Source: Glaciecola sp. UBA2563
Lineage (GTDB): Bacteria; Pseudomonadota; Gammaproteobacteria; Enterobacterales; Alteromonadaceae
Assembly (NCBI GenBank): GCA_002340325.1
Contig: DDLV01000121.1
Span: 1 to 64,000 of the forward strand
Direction: 5' to 3'
DNA length: 64,000 bases
In this document: in pieces, positions 54,564-62,899 of the stretch
How positions within the stretch are numbered: position 1 is the stretch's first letter
Layout: the number at the start of each line of letters is the position of its first letter
Position numbers and translations under genes: made by a program
Notes under the pieces: generated by a model
Told to the model about the DNA's origin: nothing
Seen by the model: only the letters and a program-made list of their open reading frames with translations
The model's database searches: none

Positions 54564-55133
54564 ATGAGACTGCCGTTGTTTCCTTTATCATCACATCTGT
54601 TACCCGAAGGCAGATTGGCATTGCGTATTTTCGAACCTCGTTACACTAGGATGGTCAAAGAAGCGTGTCGTGAGCAAACTGGATTTGTCATTTGTATGCT
54701 CAACCCAGACGGCGACAAAATGCAAAACACGCATATTTATTCGAAAGGGACTTATTGCGAGGTTATAGATTTCGATGTGCTAAAAGATGGTTTGTTGGGC
54801 ATTACCGTCGAAGGCAAAAACTGCGTTGAGATTTCCCAAATAACCACAGAGCATGACGGCTTAAGAATGGCGGACTGCGAATTTATATCACTTTGGAGTG
54901 ACCGAGTCGACGATGTAGATTTCGAACGAATTTCTATGCGACTTCAGGAAGTATTTGATAAATATTCTGATGTTGATTCGCTGTATGAGAACGTGCATAA
55001 ATTCTCAGATTACGAATGGGTGATAAATAGATGGATAGAATTGCTTCCGCTTGCTGCAGAACAAAAGCAACATTTCATAAAATTAGGAAGTAGCGAGAAA
55101 GTCGCACAGTATCTCAACCAGCTTATAGAATGA
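54564..55133 (+). CDS. LON-substrate-binding-domain protein
   Basis: The 189-residue protein consists mainly of the Lon N-terminal (LON) domain without an ATPase: LPLFPLSSHLLPEGRLALRI at the start, IFEPRYTRMVKEACREQTGF, then GTYCEVIDFDVLKDGLLGI. I start at ATG 54564, before which GTGGAACT may serve as a weak ribosome-binding site; a longer frame starts at 54456. It is divergent from the SnoaL-to-CFA operon and 160 bases upstream of the ECF sigma gene. Its function is not known. Confidence 0.85.
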   Translation: MRLPLFPLSSHLLPEGRLALRIFEPRYTRMVKEACREQTGFVICMLNPDGDKMQNTHIYSKGTYCEVIDFDVLKDGLLGITVEGKNCVEISQITTEHDGLRMADCEFISLWSDRVDDVDFERISMRLQEVFDKYSDVDSLYENVHKFSDYEWVINRWIELLPLAAEQKQHFIKLGSSEKVAQYLNQLIE

Positions 55134-55234
55134 AATTTTTGTAACCCATTGAAAAAAATAACATTAAATTCGCTTTCATAGGCGTATAATCGAAATTATA
55201 TAGCGGTTTTTTTATTAAATATATTTCACTTTTG

Positions 55235-55250
55235 GAAAAGAAATCTTTTC
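55235..55250. repeat. 7-bp inverted repeat upstream of the ECF sigma gene
   Basis: GAAAAGA and TCTTTTC are separated by two bases, followed directly by GTATACT, which resembles a -10 box. It may mark an operator or the promoter of the sigma gene, 44 bases further on. Only the sequence symmetry is certain. Confidence 0.4.
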
Positions 55251-55293
55251 GTATACTGGATTTAGACTATAGTTTTACATAGGTACAAAAATC

Positions 55294-55908
55294 ATGTTGA
55301 TTGGAATTCCATTGAACGAACAAAGTCGCGATGAAAGTAAGCCAAAAGAATGCGCCGCACAGATGTCACAATATTTGGACACAGTCGCGCGCCGTCGCTG
55401 CAAGCTGTCGTTTTCAAAAGTGTTTAGTTATTTCGCACCACGACTTAGGTCATATGCGCTGAAACAAATGGGTAACGAGGCACTCGCTATGGAGCTAGTT
55501 CAAGACACCATGTCTAACGTTTGGCAAAAGGCACATCTTTTTGATGCAGAGAAAGGGTCACCATCAACATGGATATTCACCATCGCGCGCAACATACGTT
55601 TTGACATGTTGAGAAAACTGCAGAACCGCAAGGAAGATATATGTTCAGACGATTTATGGCCAGTGTTGTGTGAACAGACTGCCGATCCGCGTGTGGCTGA
55701 CTTGGACGTTCAGATAACGTTAGAAGAAGTCGGGCAGTATTTTGAAAACTTACCAGATAAACAAAAAGCCGTCGTCGAAGCAATATATATTGACGGCAAG
55801 TCACAACAAGAAGTCGCTGACGAACTTGATATACCCCTAGGTACTGTAAAATCCCGAACGCGACTTGCACTTCAGCGGCTTAAGGGTATGATGAAAGAGT
55901 ATGATTAA
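55294..55908 (+). CDS. ECF sigma factor of the RpoE/ChrR type
   Basis: The 204-residue protein has region 2 (LAMELVQDTMSNVWQKA, TWIFTIARNIRFDMLRK) and region 4 (LPDKQKAVVEAIYIDGKSQ, IPLGTVKSRTRLALQRLKG). It is distinct from the envelope RpoE at 19.5 kb. Its stop overlaps the start of a ChrR-type anti-sigma, so this is the ECF11-like pair that controls singlet-oxygen responses in other proteobacteria. The neighbouring CFA operon is a likely target. Confidence 0.92.
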   Translation: MLIGIPLNEQSRDESKPKECAAQMSQYLDTVARRRCKLSFSKVFSYFAPRLRSYALKQMGNEALAMELVQDTMSNVWQKAHLFDAEKGSPSTWIFTIARNIRFDMLRKLQNRKEDICSDDLWPVLCEQTADPRVADLDVQITLEEVGQYFENLPDKQKAVVEAIYIDGKSQQEVADELDIPLGTVKSRTRLALQRLKGMMKEYD

Positions 55909-56605
55909 ACACCATCCTTCTGCGTCAGTATTGAGAGAGTATGTTGCCGGATCATTAGATCCAGCGACATCATTAATGGTTACGGCACATTGTGAAATGT
56001 GTCATGAGTGCGCCTCTTTGGTGCAGACTTTATCTGAAAATTACGGAACCGACCTCGAGGCCGATAGCACAACGATACCCGGCATCGATAGAGAATTCGT
56101 AACCATGCTTGACGACATTCTTGCCAACGACATAGAGCAGTCTCATTCTGCTCGTTGGCGTCAACCAATCGGCGAAACGCCTAAGATTGAAGTAGACGGT
56201 AAGTCTTTTTCAGTTCCAAAGGTACTCGGGAAATTTGTAGAGAAAGATCTCACATGGAGCAAGTACCTTGGACGCTTGTCACACGCAAACGTCAATATTG
56301 GCGGTGGTAATCTAGCACAGTTCATCTTCATGGAATCTGGGGCTGGTGTACCTGAACATACCCACAAAGGAAATGAAATCACGTTAGTACTCGATGGCGA
56401 ATTTAGCGATGGTCTATCGGTCTATAAGAACGGCGATCTAACTTTTATGAACGGTGAACACAGGCATTCTCCTGCTGTAGAGACAGAAGAAGGTTGCCTT
56501 GTCTTTTCTATCATTGATCAGCCGCTTCAATTTACAAATAACTGGGCTAGAATTATAAATCCGCTGAGCAGTTTATTTTTCCACGCGAATATCGATAAAC
56601 GCTGA
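55901..56605 (+). CDS. chrR: ChrR-type zinc-dependent anti-sigma factor
   Basis: The 234-residue protein has the zinc anti-sigma motif HCEMCHEC (H-x3-C-x2-C, about residues 31-38) in its N-terminal domain. The C-terminal cupin domain has EHTHKGNEITLVLDGEFSD and later GEHRHSP, with histidines able to bind metal and sense the signal. ChrR needs this domain to release its sigma factor on singlet oxygen. Overlap with the sigma gene by eight bases supports coexpression. Confidence 0.92.
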   Translation: MIKHHPSASVLREYVAGSLDPATSLMVTAHCEMCHECASLVQTLSENYGTDLEADSTTIPGIDREFVTMLDDILANDIEQSHSARWRQPIGETPKIEVDGKSFSVPKVLGKFVEKDLTWSKYLGRLSHANVNIGGGNLAQFIFMESGAGVPEHTHKGNEITLVLDGEFSDGLSVYKNGDLTFMNGEHRHSPAVETEEGCLVFSIIDQPLQFTNNWARIINPLSSLFFHANIDKR

Positions 56606-56648
56606 CATCAGAAAAGTAATCCGGGGCGGGAGCTACTTGAAATAGCAC

Positions 56649-57407
56649 TTATTGTAATAGCGCACTTTGTGGAAAGTTAATACTTAAGGTGTCGAGGCTG
56701 TTTTGTTTCAACTGCTCTAAACCCATGTTGTCATAACTCTCTACCATAATTTCGAGTGCTTGCTGTGTTTGAGATGTATCGTTGTAATATTCGATGATAT
56801 ATCTGCCTCTGTTTGCCGCTGCCACCCATGCTTTTCGCCGCATATAAAATCTCGCTACCGCTACCTCGTATCTTGCTAATCTATCCTTTATCGCCACCAT
56901 TCGTTGTTTTGCATCGGCGGCATATTTAGAATCTGGGTGTCGCTCCAATAGTCTTCTGAAATCCTCAAATGCCTCTCTTGTTGCAGATGGGTCCCTATCG
57001 GCTCTGTCAATATTAAAAAGCCCTTGAAGAAAGTTTCTCTCGCGTCCCATATTGGTGAGTCCACGCATAAACATTGCATAGTCCACGTCAGAATGATTTG
57101 GATTCAGCCTAATAAATCTGTCAATTGTTGCGAGTGCTTGTTCGCTGTTTCCCGATTTGTAATATGAGTACATAAGATCTAACTGAACCTGATGAGAGAG
57201 TTCACCGAACGGATATTGAGAATCAATGGCACTTAGCGTTTGAGCAGCGGCACTAAAATTACCCACTTCCATATCTTGTTTTGCCTGTTGATAGAGAGCA
57301 TTTGCACCTTGATTCGCGATTAAATCACGCTGATCATCATCTGAACTGCTGCACGCAGTTAGCCCAAGCGAGGTTAGGATGATGAATGTAACAACTCTTT
57401 TTCTCAT
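56649..57407 (-). CDS. bamD: outer-membrane assembly lipoprotein BamD
   Basis: Essential component of the Bam complex. The 252-residue protein has a lipoprotein signal ending LGLTAC (lipid-bearing Cys19), then tetratricopeptide-like repeats with NALYQQAKQDMEVGNFSAAA, HQVQLDLMYSYYKSGNSEQA and HSDVDYAMFMRGLTNM. It is divergent from rluD, the usual order in gammaproteobacteria. bamD is a common sigma-E target, but no clear sigma-E promoter was seen in the 132-base gap. Confidence 0.96.
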   Translation of the reverse strand: MRKRVVTFIILTSLGLTACSSSDDDQRDLIANQGANALYQQAKQDMEVGNFSAAAQTLSAIDSQYPFGELSHQVQLDLMYSYYKSGNSEQALATIDRFIRLNPNHSDVDYAMFMRGLTNMGRERNFLQGLFNIDRADRDPSATREAFEDFRRLLERHPDSKYAADAKQRMVAIKDRLARYEVAVARFYMRRKAWVAAANRGRYIIEYYNDTSQTQQALEIMVESYDNMGLEQLKQNSLDTLSINFPQSALLQ

Positions 57408-57539
57408 TTTAATCGTTTACTCTTATTTTTTATTTCGAAACCAGCAATAGTTTACACCATTAAAATACGCCTAAACAGACCTAAGGGCTACTGTTATACT
57501 TGCACAAAAATCAACTAAGGCCGTTTTGCCGTTGTATCA

Positions 57540-58523
57540 ATGAAATCATCACAAAATAAAATTACATTGAAAGGAGAGATCCCACCGAATCTATTTAACA
57601 AGAGACTAGACCAGAGCCTTGCAGAAATGTTCCCTGATTTTTCTCGAAGTAAAATAAAACAGTGGATTGAACAGGGGGATGTTGAGGTTGACGGGCAAGT
57701 CAATAAGCTACCAAGAACTAAGGTAAACGGTGGCGAATATGTCATCATTGTTACCCAACCAAATATTGAAGTCAGCGATGAGGCACAGTCAATACCGCTC
57801 AACATCGTTTTCGAGGACGAACATTTGATAGTGATAAACAAGCCCGCTGGTCTTGTTGTTCATCCCGGAGCTGGCAATAAGGATAGTACTTTATTAAACG
57901 CGTTATTAGCGCATTTTCCAAACATAGAAACAGTACCTAGAGCCGGTATTGTTCACCGTTTGGATAAAGATACAACCGGGCTTATGGTGGTGGCTAAAAC
58001 GATTCAATCACAAGCACATTTGGTCGAACAGTTACAGCAGCGAAAAATGGGAAGAGAATATGAAGCAGTCGTTTGTGGGCAGTTGATTGCTGGGGGGGTG
58101 ATTGATAAACCTATTGACCGTCATCCCACCAAGCGAACGTTAATGTCGGTAAGAATTAATGGTAAACCAGCTATTACACATTATCGAATTATCGAGAAAT
58201 TTGGAGCGCACACACATTTGCGTGTGAAACTCGAAAGTGGAAGAACACATCAAATTCGTGTGCATATGTCGCATATCAAACATCCATTAATCGGTGATAA
58301 TCAATATGGTGGCAGACCTCTATTTCCCAAAAAAGCTTCTGAAAAGTTTCTTGCAGCGCTTCGAGGTTTTAATAGACAAGCACTTCATGCTGCAGAATTA
58401 ACGCTTCTTCATCCAGCAACAAACGCAAATATGCGTTGGCAGGTACCATTACCTGATGATATCAGCTCGCTTTTACGCATACTTAGAGAAGATAGCGCTG
58501 AGAATCTGGACGAAATGTATTGA
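57540..58523 (+). CDS. rluD: 23S rRNA pseudouridine synthase RluD
   Basis: Makes pseudouridines in helix 69 of 23S rRNA. An N-terminal S4 domain (LFNKRLDQSLAEMFPDFSRS) precedes the catalytic HRLDKDTTGLMVVAK with its aspartate, and the C-terminal GRTHQIRVHMSHIKHPLIGD is intact. Length is 327. It overlaps pgeF by four bases. Confidence 0.96.
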   Translation: MKSSQNKITLKGEIPPNLFNKRLDQSLAEMFPDFSRSKIKQWIEQGDVEVDGQVNKLPRTKVNGGEYVIIVTQPNIEVSDEAQSIPLNIVFEDEHLIVINKPAGLVVHPGAGNKDSTLLNALLAHFPNIETVPRAGIVHRLDKDTTGLMVVAKTIQSQAHLVEQLQQRKMGREYEAVVCGQLIAGGVIDKPIDRHPTKRTLMSVRINGKPAITHYRIIEKFGAHTHLRVKLESGRTHQIRVHMSHIKHPLIGDNQYGGRPLFPKKASEKFLAALRGFNRQALHAAELTLLHPATNANMRWQVPLPDDISSLLRILREDSAENLDEMY

Positions 58524-59287
58524 TAAATGTCATTGCACGCCAATTTCCCGAATTTTCTAATGTCGTTTGTGGAACGACAACTGTTGTTGGCGGTGCTAGC
58601 AAGTCTAGTTATCTTGGACTCAACATAGCGACACATGTCGGTGATAAAATTAGTAGCGTAACTTACAACCGTTCACTGCTGCTGAATCATCTTGAAGATC
58701 GTTTCAATAGGTTAAAAAGACCTGTATATCTCAACCAAGCTCACACCAATAACCTATGCAAATATGGGGACCCCAACGCAAACGAAGCAATGATGGATGC
58801 AATTTGGTCGGATGAATTTAATACGCCATTATTTATAATGACGGCAGATTGCGTGCCAATCATGCTTACCAACGGTGAGGTTGTTTGTGCAATTCACGCT
58901 GGTTGGAGAGGTCTAGCAAATAACATAATCGAAAAGTGTATGGCCGTCTTTTCCAACCCTATCAATGTAAGTGCATGGATTGGACCATACATTAAAGAGA
59001 AGAATTATGAAGTGGGTCTGGAAGTTGCTGACCACTTTCATCAGATCCCTAGTGCTTTGCGTAAGACCTCTAATAAAAACAATTTCCTGTTAAATCTTGG
59101 TGCTATTGCACGGCACCGGTTGATAGAACAAGGTGTGAAACAGGTGAGAGATATTGAAATCTGCACATACTCTGACGTGCGCTTTTACTCGCATAGAAGA
59201 GCATGCCACCATGGCAAAAATAACACAGGTAGAATGGTCTCTTTTGTTATTAAACTTGAAAATAACAATAACGTTGGCTTGAAATGA
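58520..59287 (+). CDS. pgeF: peptidoglycan editing factor PgeF (YfiH, laccase-like)
   Basis: Multicopper-oxidase-like protein that corrects misincorporated serine in peptidoglycan. The 255-residue protein has NQAHTNNLCKYG, MTADCVPIMLTNGEVVCAIH and AGWRGLANNIIE, which include the His/Cys/His site. It also has AWIGPYI and SHRRACHHGKNNTGR. The start is TTG in the TTGA overlap with rluD. Its last bases contain the heat-shock-like promoter for clpB. Confidence 0.93.
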   Translation: MINVIARQFPEFSNVVCGTTTVVGGASKSSYLGLNIATHVGDKISSVTYNRSLLLNHLEDRFNRLKRPVYLNQAHTNNLCKYGDPNANEAMMDAIWSDEFNTPLFIMTADCVPIMLTNGEVVCAIHAGWRGLANNIIEKCMAVFSNPINVSAWIGPYIKEKNYEVGLEVADHFHQIPSALRKTSNKNNFLLNLGAIARHRLIEQGVKQVRDIEICTYSDVRFYSHRRACHHGKNNTGRMVSFVIKLENNNNVGLK

Positions 59288-59304
59288 CCCCCCTGAATAC
59301 CCAT
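59278..59304 (+). promoter_or_regulatory. sigma-32 heat-shock promoter of clpB
   Basis: CTTGAA (59278-59283) and ACCCAT (59299-59304) are separated by 15 bases, near the sigma-32 consensus (CTTGAA, 13-17 bases, CCCCAT). It overlaps the end of pgeF and precedes the clpB ATG by about 33 bases. Confidence 0.7.
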
Positions 59305-59336
59305 TACTACAATATCAAAGTTATGGAGTTTTTATT

Positions 59337-61907
59337 ATGCGGTTGGATAAATTTACAAATAAGTTTCAAATCGCTATCTCGGACGCACAATCACTTGCGC
59401 TAGGAAGAGATAATCAATTTATTGAGCCTGTGCACATGTTATCGGCGCTTCTCAATCAACAAGGCGGTACTGTTCGACCATTGTTTGACCAGTTAAATGT
59501 CAATATTAATCAGCTGCGATCAACGTTGGCAGCAGAAATAGATAAATTACCAAAAGTACAAGGCACAGGTGCAGATGTTCAGTTAGGAAGAGAAACTGTT
59601 CGGTTGTTGAACTTATGCGACAAGCTATCTCAAAAACGTAAAGATGACTACATTACCTCGGAGCTGTTTGTTTTAGCTGCAGTGGAAGACCAAGGGACTC
59701 TTGGCAAACTGTTGAAACAGCAAGCTGTAACGCCAGAAAAGGTAACACACGCGATAGAGAAGATGCGCGGTGGACAAACGATAACCGATCAGAACGCAGA
59801 AGATGTAAGACAGGCACTTGAAAAATATACATCGGATTTAACCGAACGGGCAGAACAGGGCAAGTTAGATCCCGTGATCGGCCGAGACGATGAAATTCGG
59901 CGAACTGTCCAGGTCTTGCAGCGTCGCACCAAAAACAACCCTGTCCTCATTGGGCAACCGGGCGTTGGCAAAACAGCCATAGCCGAAGGCTTAGCACAAC
60001 GAATTATAAACGGTGAGGTGCCTGAAGGCTTGAAAGGAAAACGCGTATTGTCGCTTGATATGGGGGCATTGCTGGCAGGTGCTAAGTATAGAGGTGAATT
60101 CGAAGAGCGCTTAAAGGCGGTTTTAACTGAACTCAGTAAAGAAGAAGGCCGGGTAATTCTTTTTATTGACGAGCTACATACGATGGTGGGTGCTGGGAAA
60201 ACAGATGGCGCGATGGATGCTGGAAATATGCTTAAACCCGCATTAGCAAGGGGAGAATTGCATTGTGTTGGCGCGACTACACTCGACGAATATAGAAAAT
60301 ACATAGAAAAAGACGCAGCATTGGAGCGCCGCTTCCAAAAGGTGCTTGTTGATCAACCCTCGGTTGAGGACACCATTGCAATATTGCGAGGCCTTAAGGA
60401 GAGATACGAGCTGCATCATTCTGTCGATATCACCGACCCAGCAATTGTCGCGGCCGCCAGCTTGTCACATCGTTATATTAGTGACCGACAATTACCAGAC
60501 AAGGCGATTGATCTTATAGATGAAGCTGCCTCAAGTATTCGTATGCAAATAGATAGTAAGCCTGAAGAAATGGATAAGCTTGAGCGTCGTATCATTCAAT
60601 TGAAATTAGAAGAACAAGCGCTTGCTAAAGAAACTGACGATGCAAGTTATAAGCGGCTTCAAACGATAGAGCTTGAAAGAGAGCAGGCTGAAATTAAATT
60701 TTCTGAATTAGAAAAAGTCTGGAACAGTGAAAAGGATGCAATGGAGGGAACCCAGGGTATAAAAGCTGAACTGGAGCAGGCGAAACTCGACCTTGAAATC
60801 GCAAGAAGAGCGTCAGATCTAAACAGAATGTCAGAACTGCAATACGGTCGTATTCCAGAGCTTGAACAACGACTCGAAAAAGCCACTGAAGCCGAAACAA
60901 ATGACAATAAACTTCTTAAAAATAAAGTAACTGATGTCGAGATTGCTGATGTGCTATCTCGATGGACGGGCATACCCGTTGCCAAGATGCTCGAAAGCGA
61001 AAAGCAAAAATTGGTCAAGATGGAAACAGTCTTAGCAAAACGTGTAATTGGACAAGAAGAAGCGGTGAGAGCGGTATCAAATGCGATTCGACGCTCAAGA
61101 GCGGGCTTGGCTGATCCAAATAAGCCGGTGGGGTCATTTTTGTTTTTAGGGCCGACAGGTGTTGGTAAAACAGAGTTGTGCAAATCACTTGCAAATTTTA
61201 TGTTCGATACCGAATCTGCCATGATCAGAATTGATATGTCTGAGTTTATGGAAAAACACTCGGTTGCCAGATTAGTTGGTGCACCTCCAGGTTATGTAGG
61301 CTATGACGAAGGTGGTTATTTGACCGAAGCTGTCCGGCGCAAACCATATTCCGTTATTTTACTCGACGAGGTCGAAAAAGCGCATCCAGATGTATTTAAT
61401 ATATTATTACAGGTATTGGACGATGGTAGGCTGACGGACGGGCAAGGTCGCACAGTTGACTTTAAAAACACGCTTATCATTATGACATCGAACCTTGGTT
61501 CCGACTTGATTCAGGAACAAGCTGGTGAAGAGAATTACGAAAAGATGAAATCAAGTGTCATGCAGGTTTTAACAGTGCACTTTCGACCAGAGTTCATTAA
61601 TAGAGTCGATGATATAGTTGTGTTTCATCCGCTGGACCGAGAACAAATAAAAGCAATTGCAAAGATACAGTTGGCAAGTTTAAGGCAGCGATTGCATGAG
61701 ATGCAATTTAAGTTAGAAATCTCGGCCAGCGCATTAGACAAACTTGCTGAGGCTGGCTTTGATCCAGTATTTGGTGCGCGCCCGCTTAAGCGAGCAATAC
61801 AGACTCAGATTGAAAACCCGTTGGCGGAGAAACTTTTATCTGGCTCGCTTAGAAGCAAAGAAAAAATTCGGATAGATGTTGTCGATGATAAATTTAGCAT
61901 CGAATAA
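59337..61907 (+). CDS. clpB: ATP-dependent disaggregase ClpB
   Basis: Hsp100 AAA+ unfoldase that rescues aggregates with DnaK. The 856-residue protein has the N-domain, NBD1 with GQPGVGKTAIAEG, the long coiled-coil middle domain (about residues 400-525), and NBD2 with GPTGVGKTELCKS and VILLDEVEKAHPDVFN. The length and both Walker sites are typical. A GGAG lies about ten bases before the ATG. It has a heat-shock-like promoter and a strong terminator. Confidence 0.98.
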   Translation: MRLDKFTNKFQIAISDAQSLALGRDNQFIEPVHMLSALLNQQGGTVRPLFDQLNVNINQLRSTLAAEIDKLPKVQGTGADVQLGRETVRLLNLCDKLSQKRKDDYITSELFVLAAVEDQGTLGKLLKQQAVTPEKVTHAIEKMRGGQTITDQNAEDVRQALEKYTSDLTERAEQGKLDPVIGRDDEIRRTVQVLQRRTKNNPVLIGQPGVGKTAIAEGLAQRIINGEVPEGLKGKRVLSLDMGALLAGAKYRGEFEERLKAVLTELSKEEGRVILFIDELHTMVGAGKTDGAMDAGNMLKPALARGELHCVGATTLDEYRKYIEKDAALERRFQKVLVDQPSVEDTIAILRGLKERYELHHSVDITDPAIVAAASLSHRYISDRQLPDKAIDLIDEAASSIRMQIDSKPEEMDKLERRIIQLKLEEQALAKETDDASYKRLQTIELEREQAEIKFSELEKVWNSEKDAMEGTQGIKAELEQAKLDLEIARRASDLNRMSELQYGRIPELEQRLEKATEAETNDNKLLKNKVTDVEIADVLSRWTGIPVAKMLESEKQKLVKMETVLAKRVIGQEEAVRAVSNAIRRSRAGLADPNKPVGSFLFLGPTGVGKTELCKSLANFMFDTESAMIRIDMSEFMEKHSVARLVGAPPGYVGYDEGGYLTEAVRRKPYSVILLDEVEKAHPDVFNILLQVLDDGRLTDGQGRTVDFKNTLIIMTSNLGSDLIQEQAGEENYEKMKSSVMQVLTVHFRPEFINRVDDIVVFHPLDREQIKAIAKIQLASLRQRLHEMQFKLEISASALDKLAEAGFDPVFGARPLKRAIQTQIENPLAEKLLSGSLRSKEKIRIDVVDDKFSIE

Positions 61908-61961
61908 TCGGAATTAACTCGATAAAGCGATATCTTTGATATACTTAGTATTAACATTAGT

Positions 61962-61991
61962 AAACAGCCCTAGAGCACAATAGGGCTGTTT
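61962..61991 (+). terminator. intrinsic terminator of clpB
   Basis: AAACAGCCCTA (61962-61972) pairs with TAGGGCTGTTT (61981-61991) over an eight-base loop, followed by TTC and more T. It lies about 55 bases after the clpB stop and 65 bases before pssA. Confidence 0.9.
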
Positions 61992-62055
61992 TTCATTAAA
62001 ATTGATATTTTAATATCAGAGATTTACTAAATAGCAAATAGCGAGCGCACCGCAT

Positions 62056-62859
62056 ATGGATAAACATCGAGGTATTTATCTGCTGCCCAACCTTTTAACG
62101 ACGGCTGGCTTGTTTAGTGGTTTTTATGCAGTCGTAATGTCAATGAATGGGCAGTTCGAACACGCTGCAGTTGCGATTTTTGTGGCAATGATCTTTGATG
62201 GCCTAGATGGCAGGGTAGCGCGAATAACTAACACGCAGTCCGCTTTTGGTGCAGAATACGATTCAATGGCAGACATGGTGTCTTTCGGTATCGCACCAGC
62301 GTTGGTTGCTTATAACTTCGGCATGACAGAGCTGGGTAAACTAGGTTGGCTAGCCGCATTTATTTATGTTGCAGGTGCTGCACTAAGACTAGCAAGGTTT
62401 AATACGCAAGTTGACACTGCAGATAAACGCTTTTTTCAAGGGCTTGCAAGTCCCGCTGCAGCAGCCGTTGTTGGCGGTATGGTATGGGTATGTCACGATT
62501 ACGATATTAATGGAAATGACTTCTCGTTAGCAGTCGCCATCATTACTGGCTTGACCGGTATTTTAATGGTGAGTAATTTTAAATATAACTCATTTAAAGA
62601 GTTAGATTTGCACGGTAAGGTGCCATTTGTTGCTATTCTGGTTGTGATGTTGGTATTCATCATAGTGGCAACAGCTCCTTCGCTTGTTCTTTTAACAGTG
62701 TTTACGTTGTATGCGGTAGCAGGTCCAGTCAACACATTCAGAAGTGTCGACAAAGTAACACTAGAAGACGTTGTTGGCGATACAAAATCTGATGCCGATT
62801 TTGATGATCTTGAAAAGCAAAGTGACGATAAGTCAGAAGCCGAAGAAGTTAATAAATAG
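62056..62859 (+). CDS. pssA: CDP-diacylglycerol-serine O-phosphatidyltransferase (CDP-alcohol transferase)
   Basis: Membrane enzyme of phosphatidylethanolamine synthesis. The 267-residue protein has the CDP-alcohol phosphotransferase motif FDGLDGRVARITNTQS with AEYDSMAD downstream (D-x2-D-G-x2-A-R pattern with final acidic residues), and about eight membrane helices. The C-terminal 35 residues are acidic and polar. It is of the Bacillus-type transmembrane class, unlike the soluble PssA of Escherichia coli. Confidence 0.92.
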   Translation: MDKHRGIYLLPNLLTTAGLFSGFYAVVMSMNGQFEHAAVAIFVAMIFDGLDGRVARITNTQSAFGAEYDSMADMVSFGIAPALVAYNFGMTELGKLGWLAAFIYVAGAALRLARFNTQVDTADKRFFQGLASPAAAAVVGGMVWVCHDYDINGNDFSLAVAIITGLTGILMVSNFKYNSFKELDLHGKVPFVAILVVMLVFIIVATAPSLVLLTVFTLYAVAGPVNTFRSVDKVTLEDVVGDTKSDADFDDLEKQSDDKSEAEEVNK

Positions 62860-62899
62860 ATTTTTATAACCCTCAGGCTTCTCTGCACTCAGCTACCAA

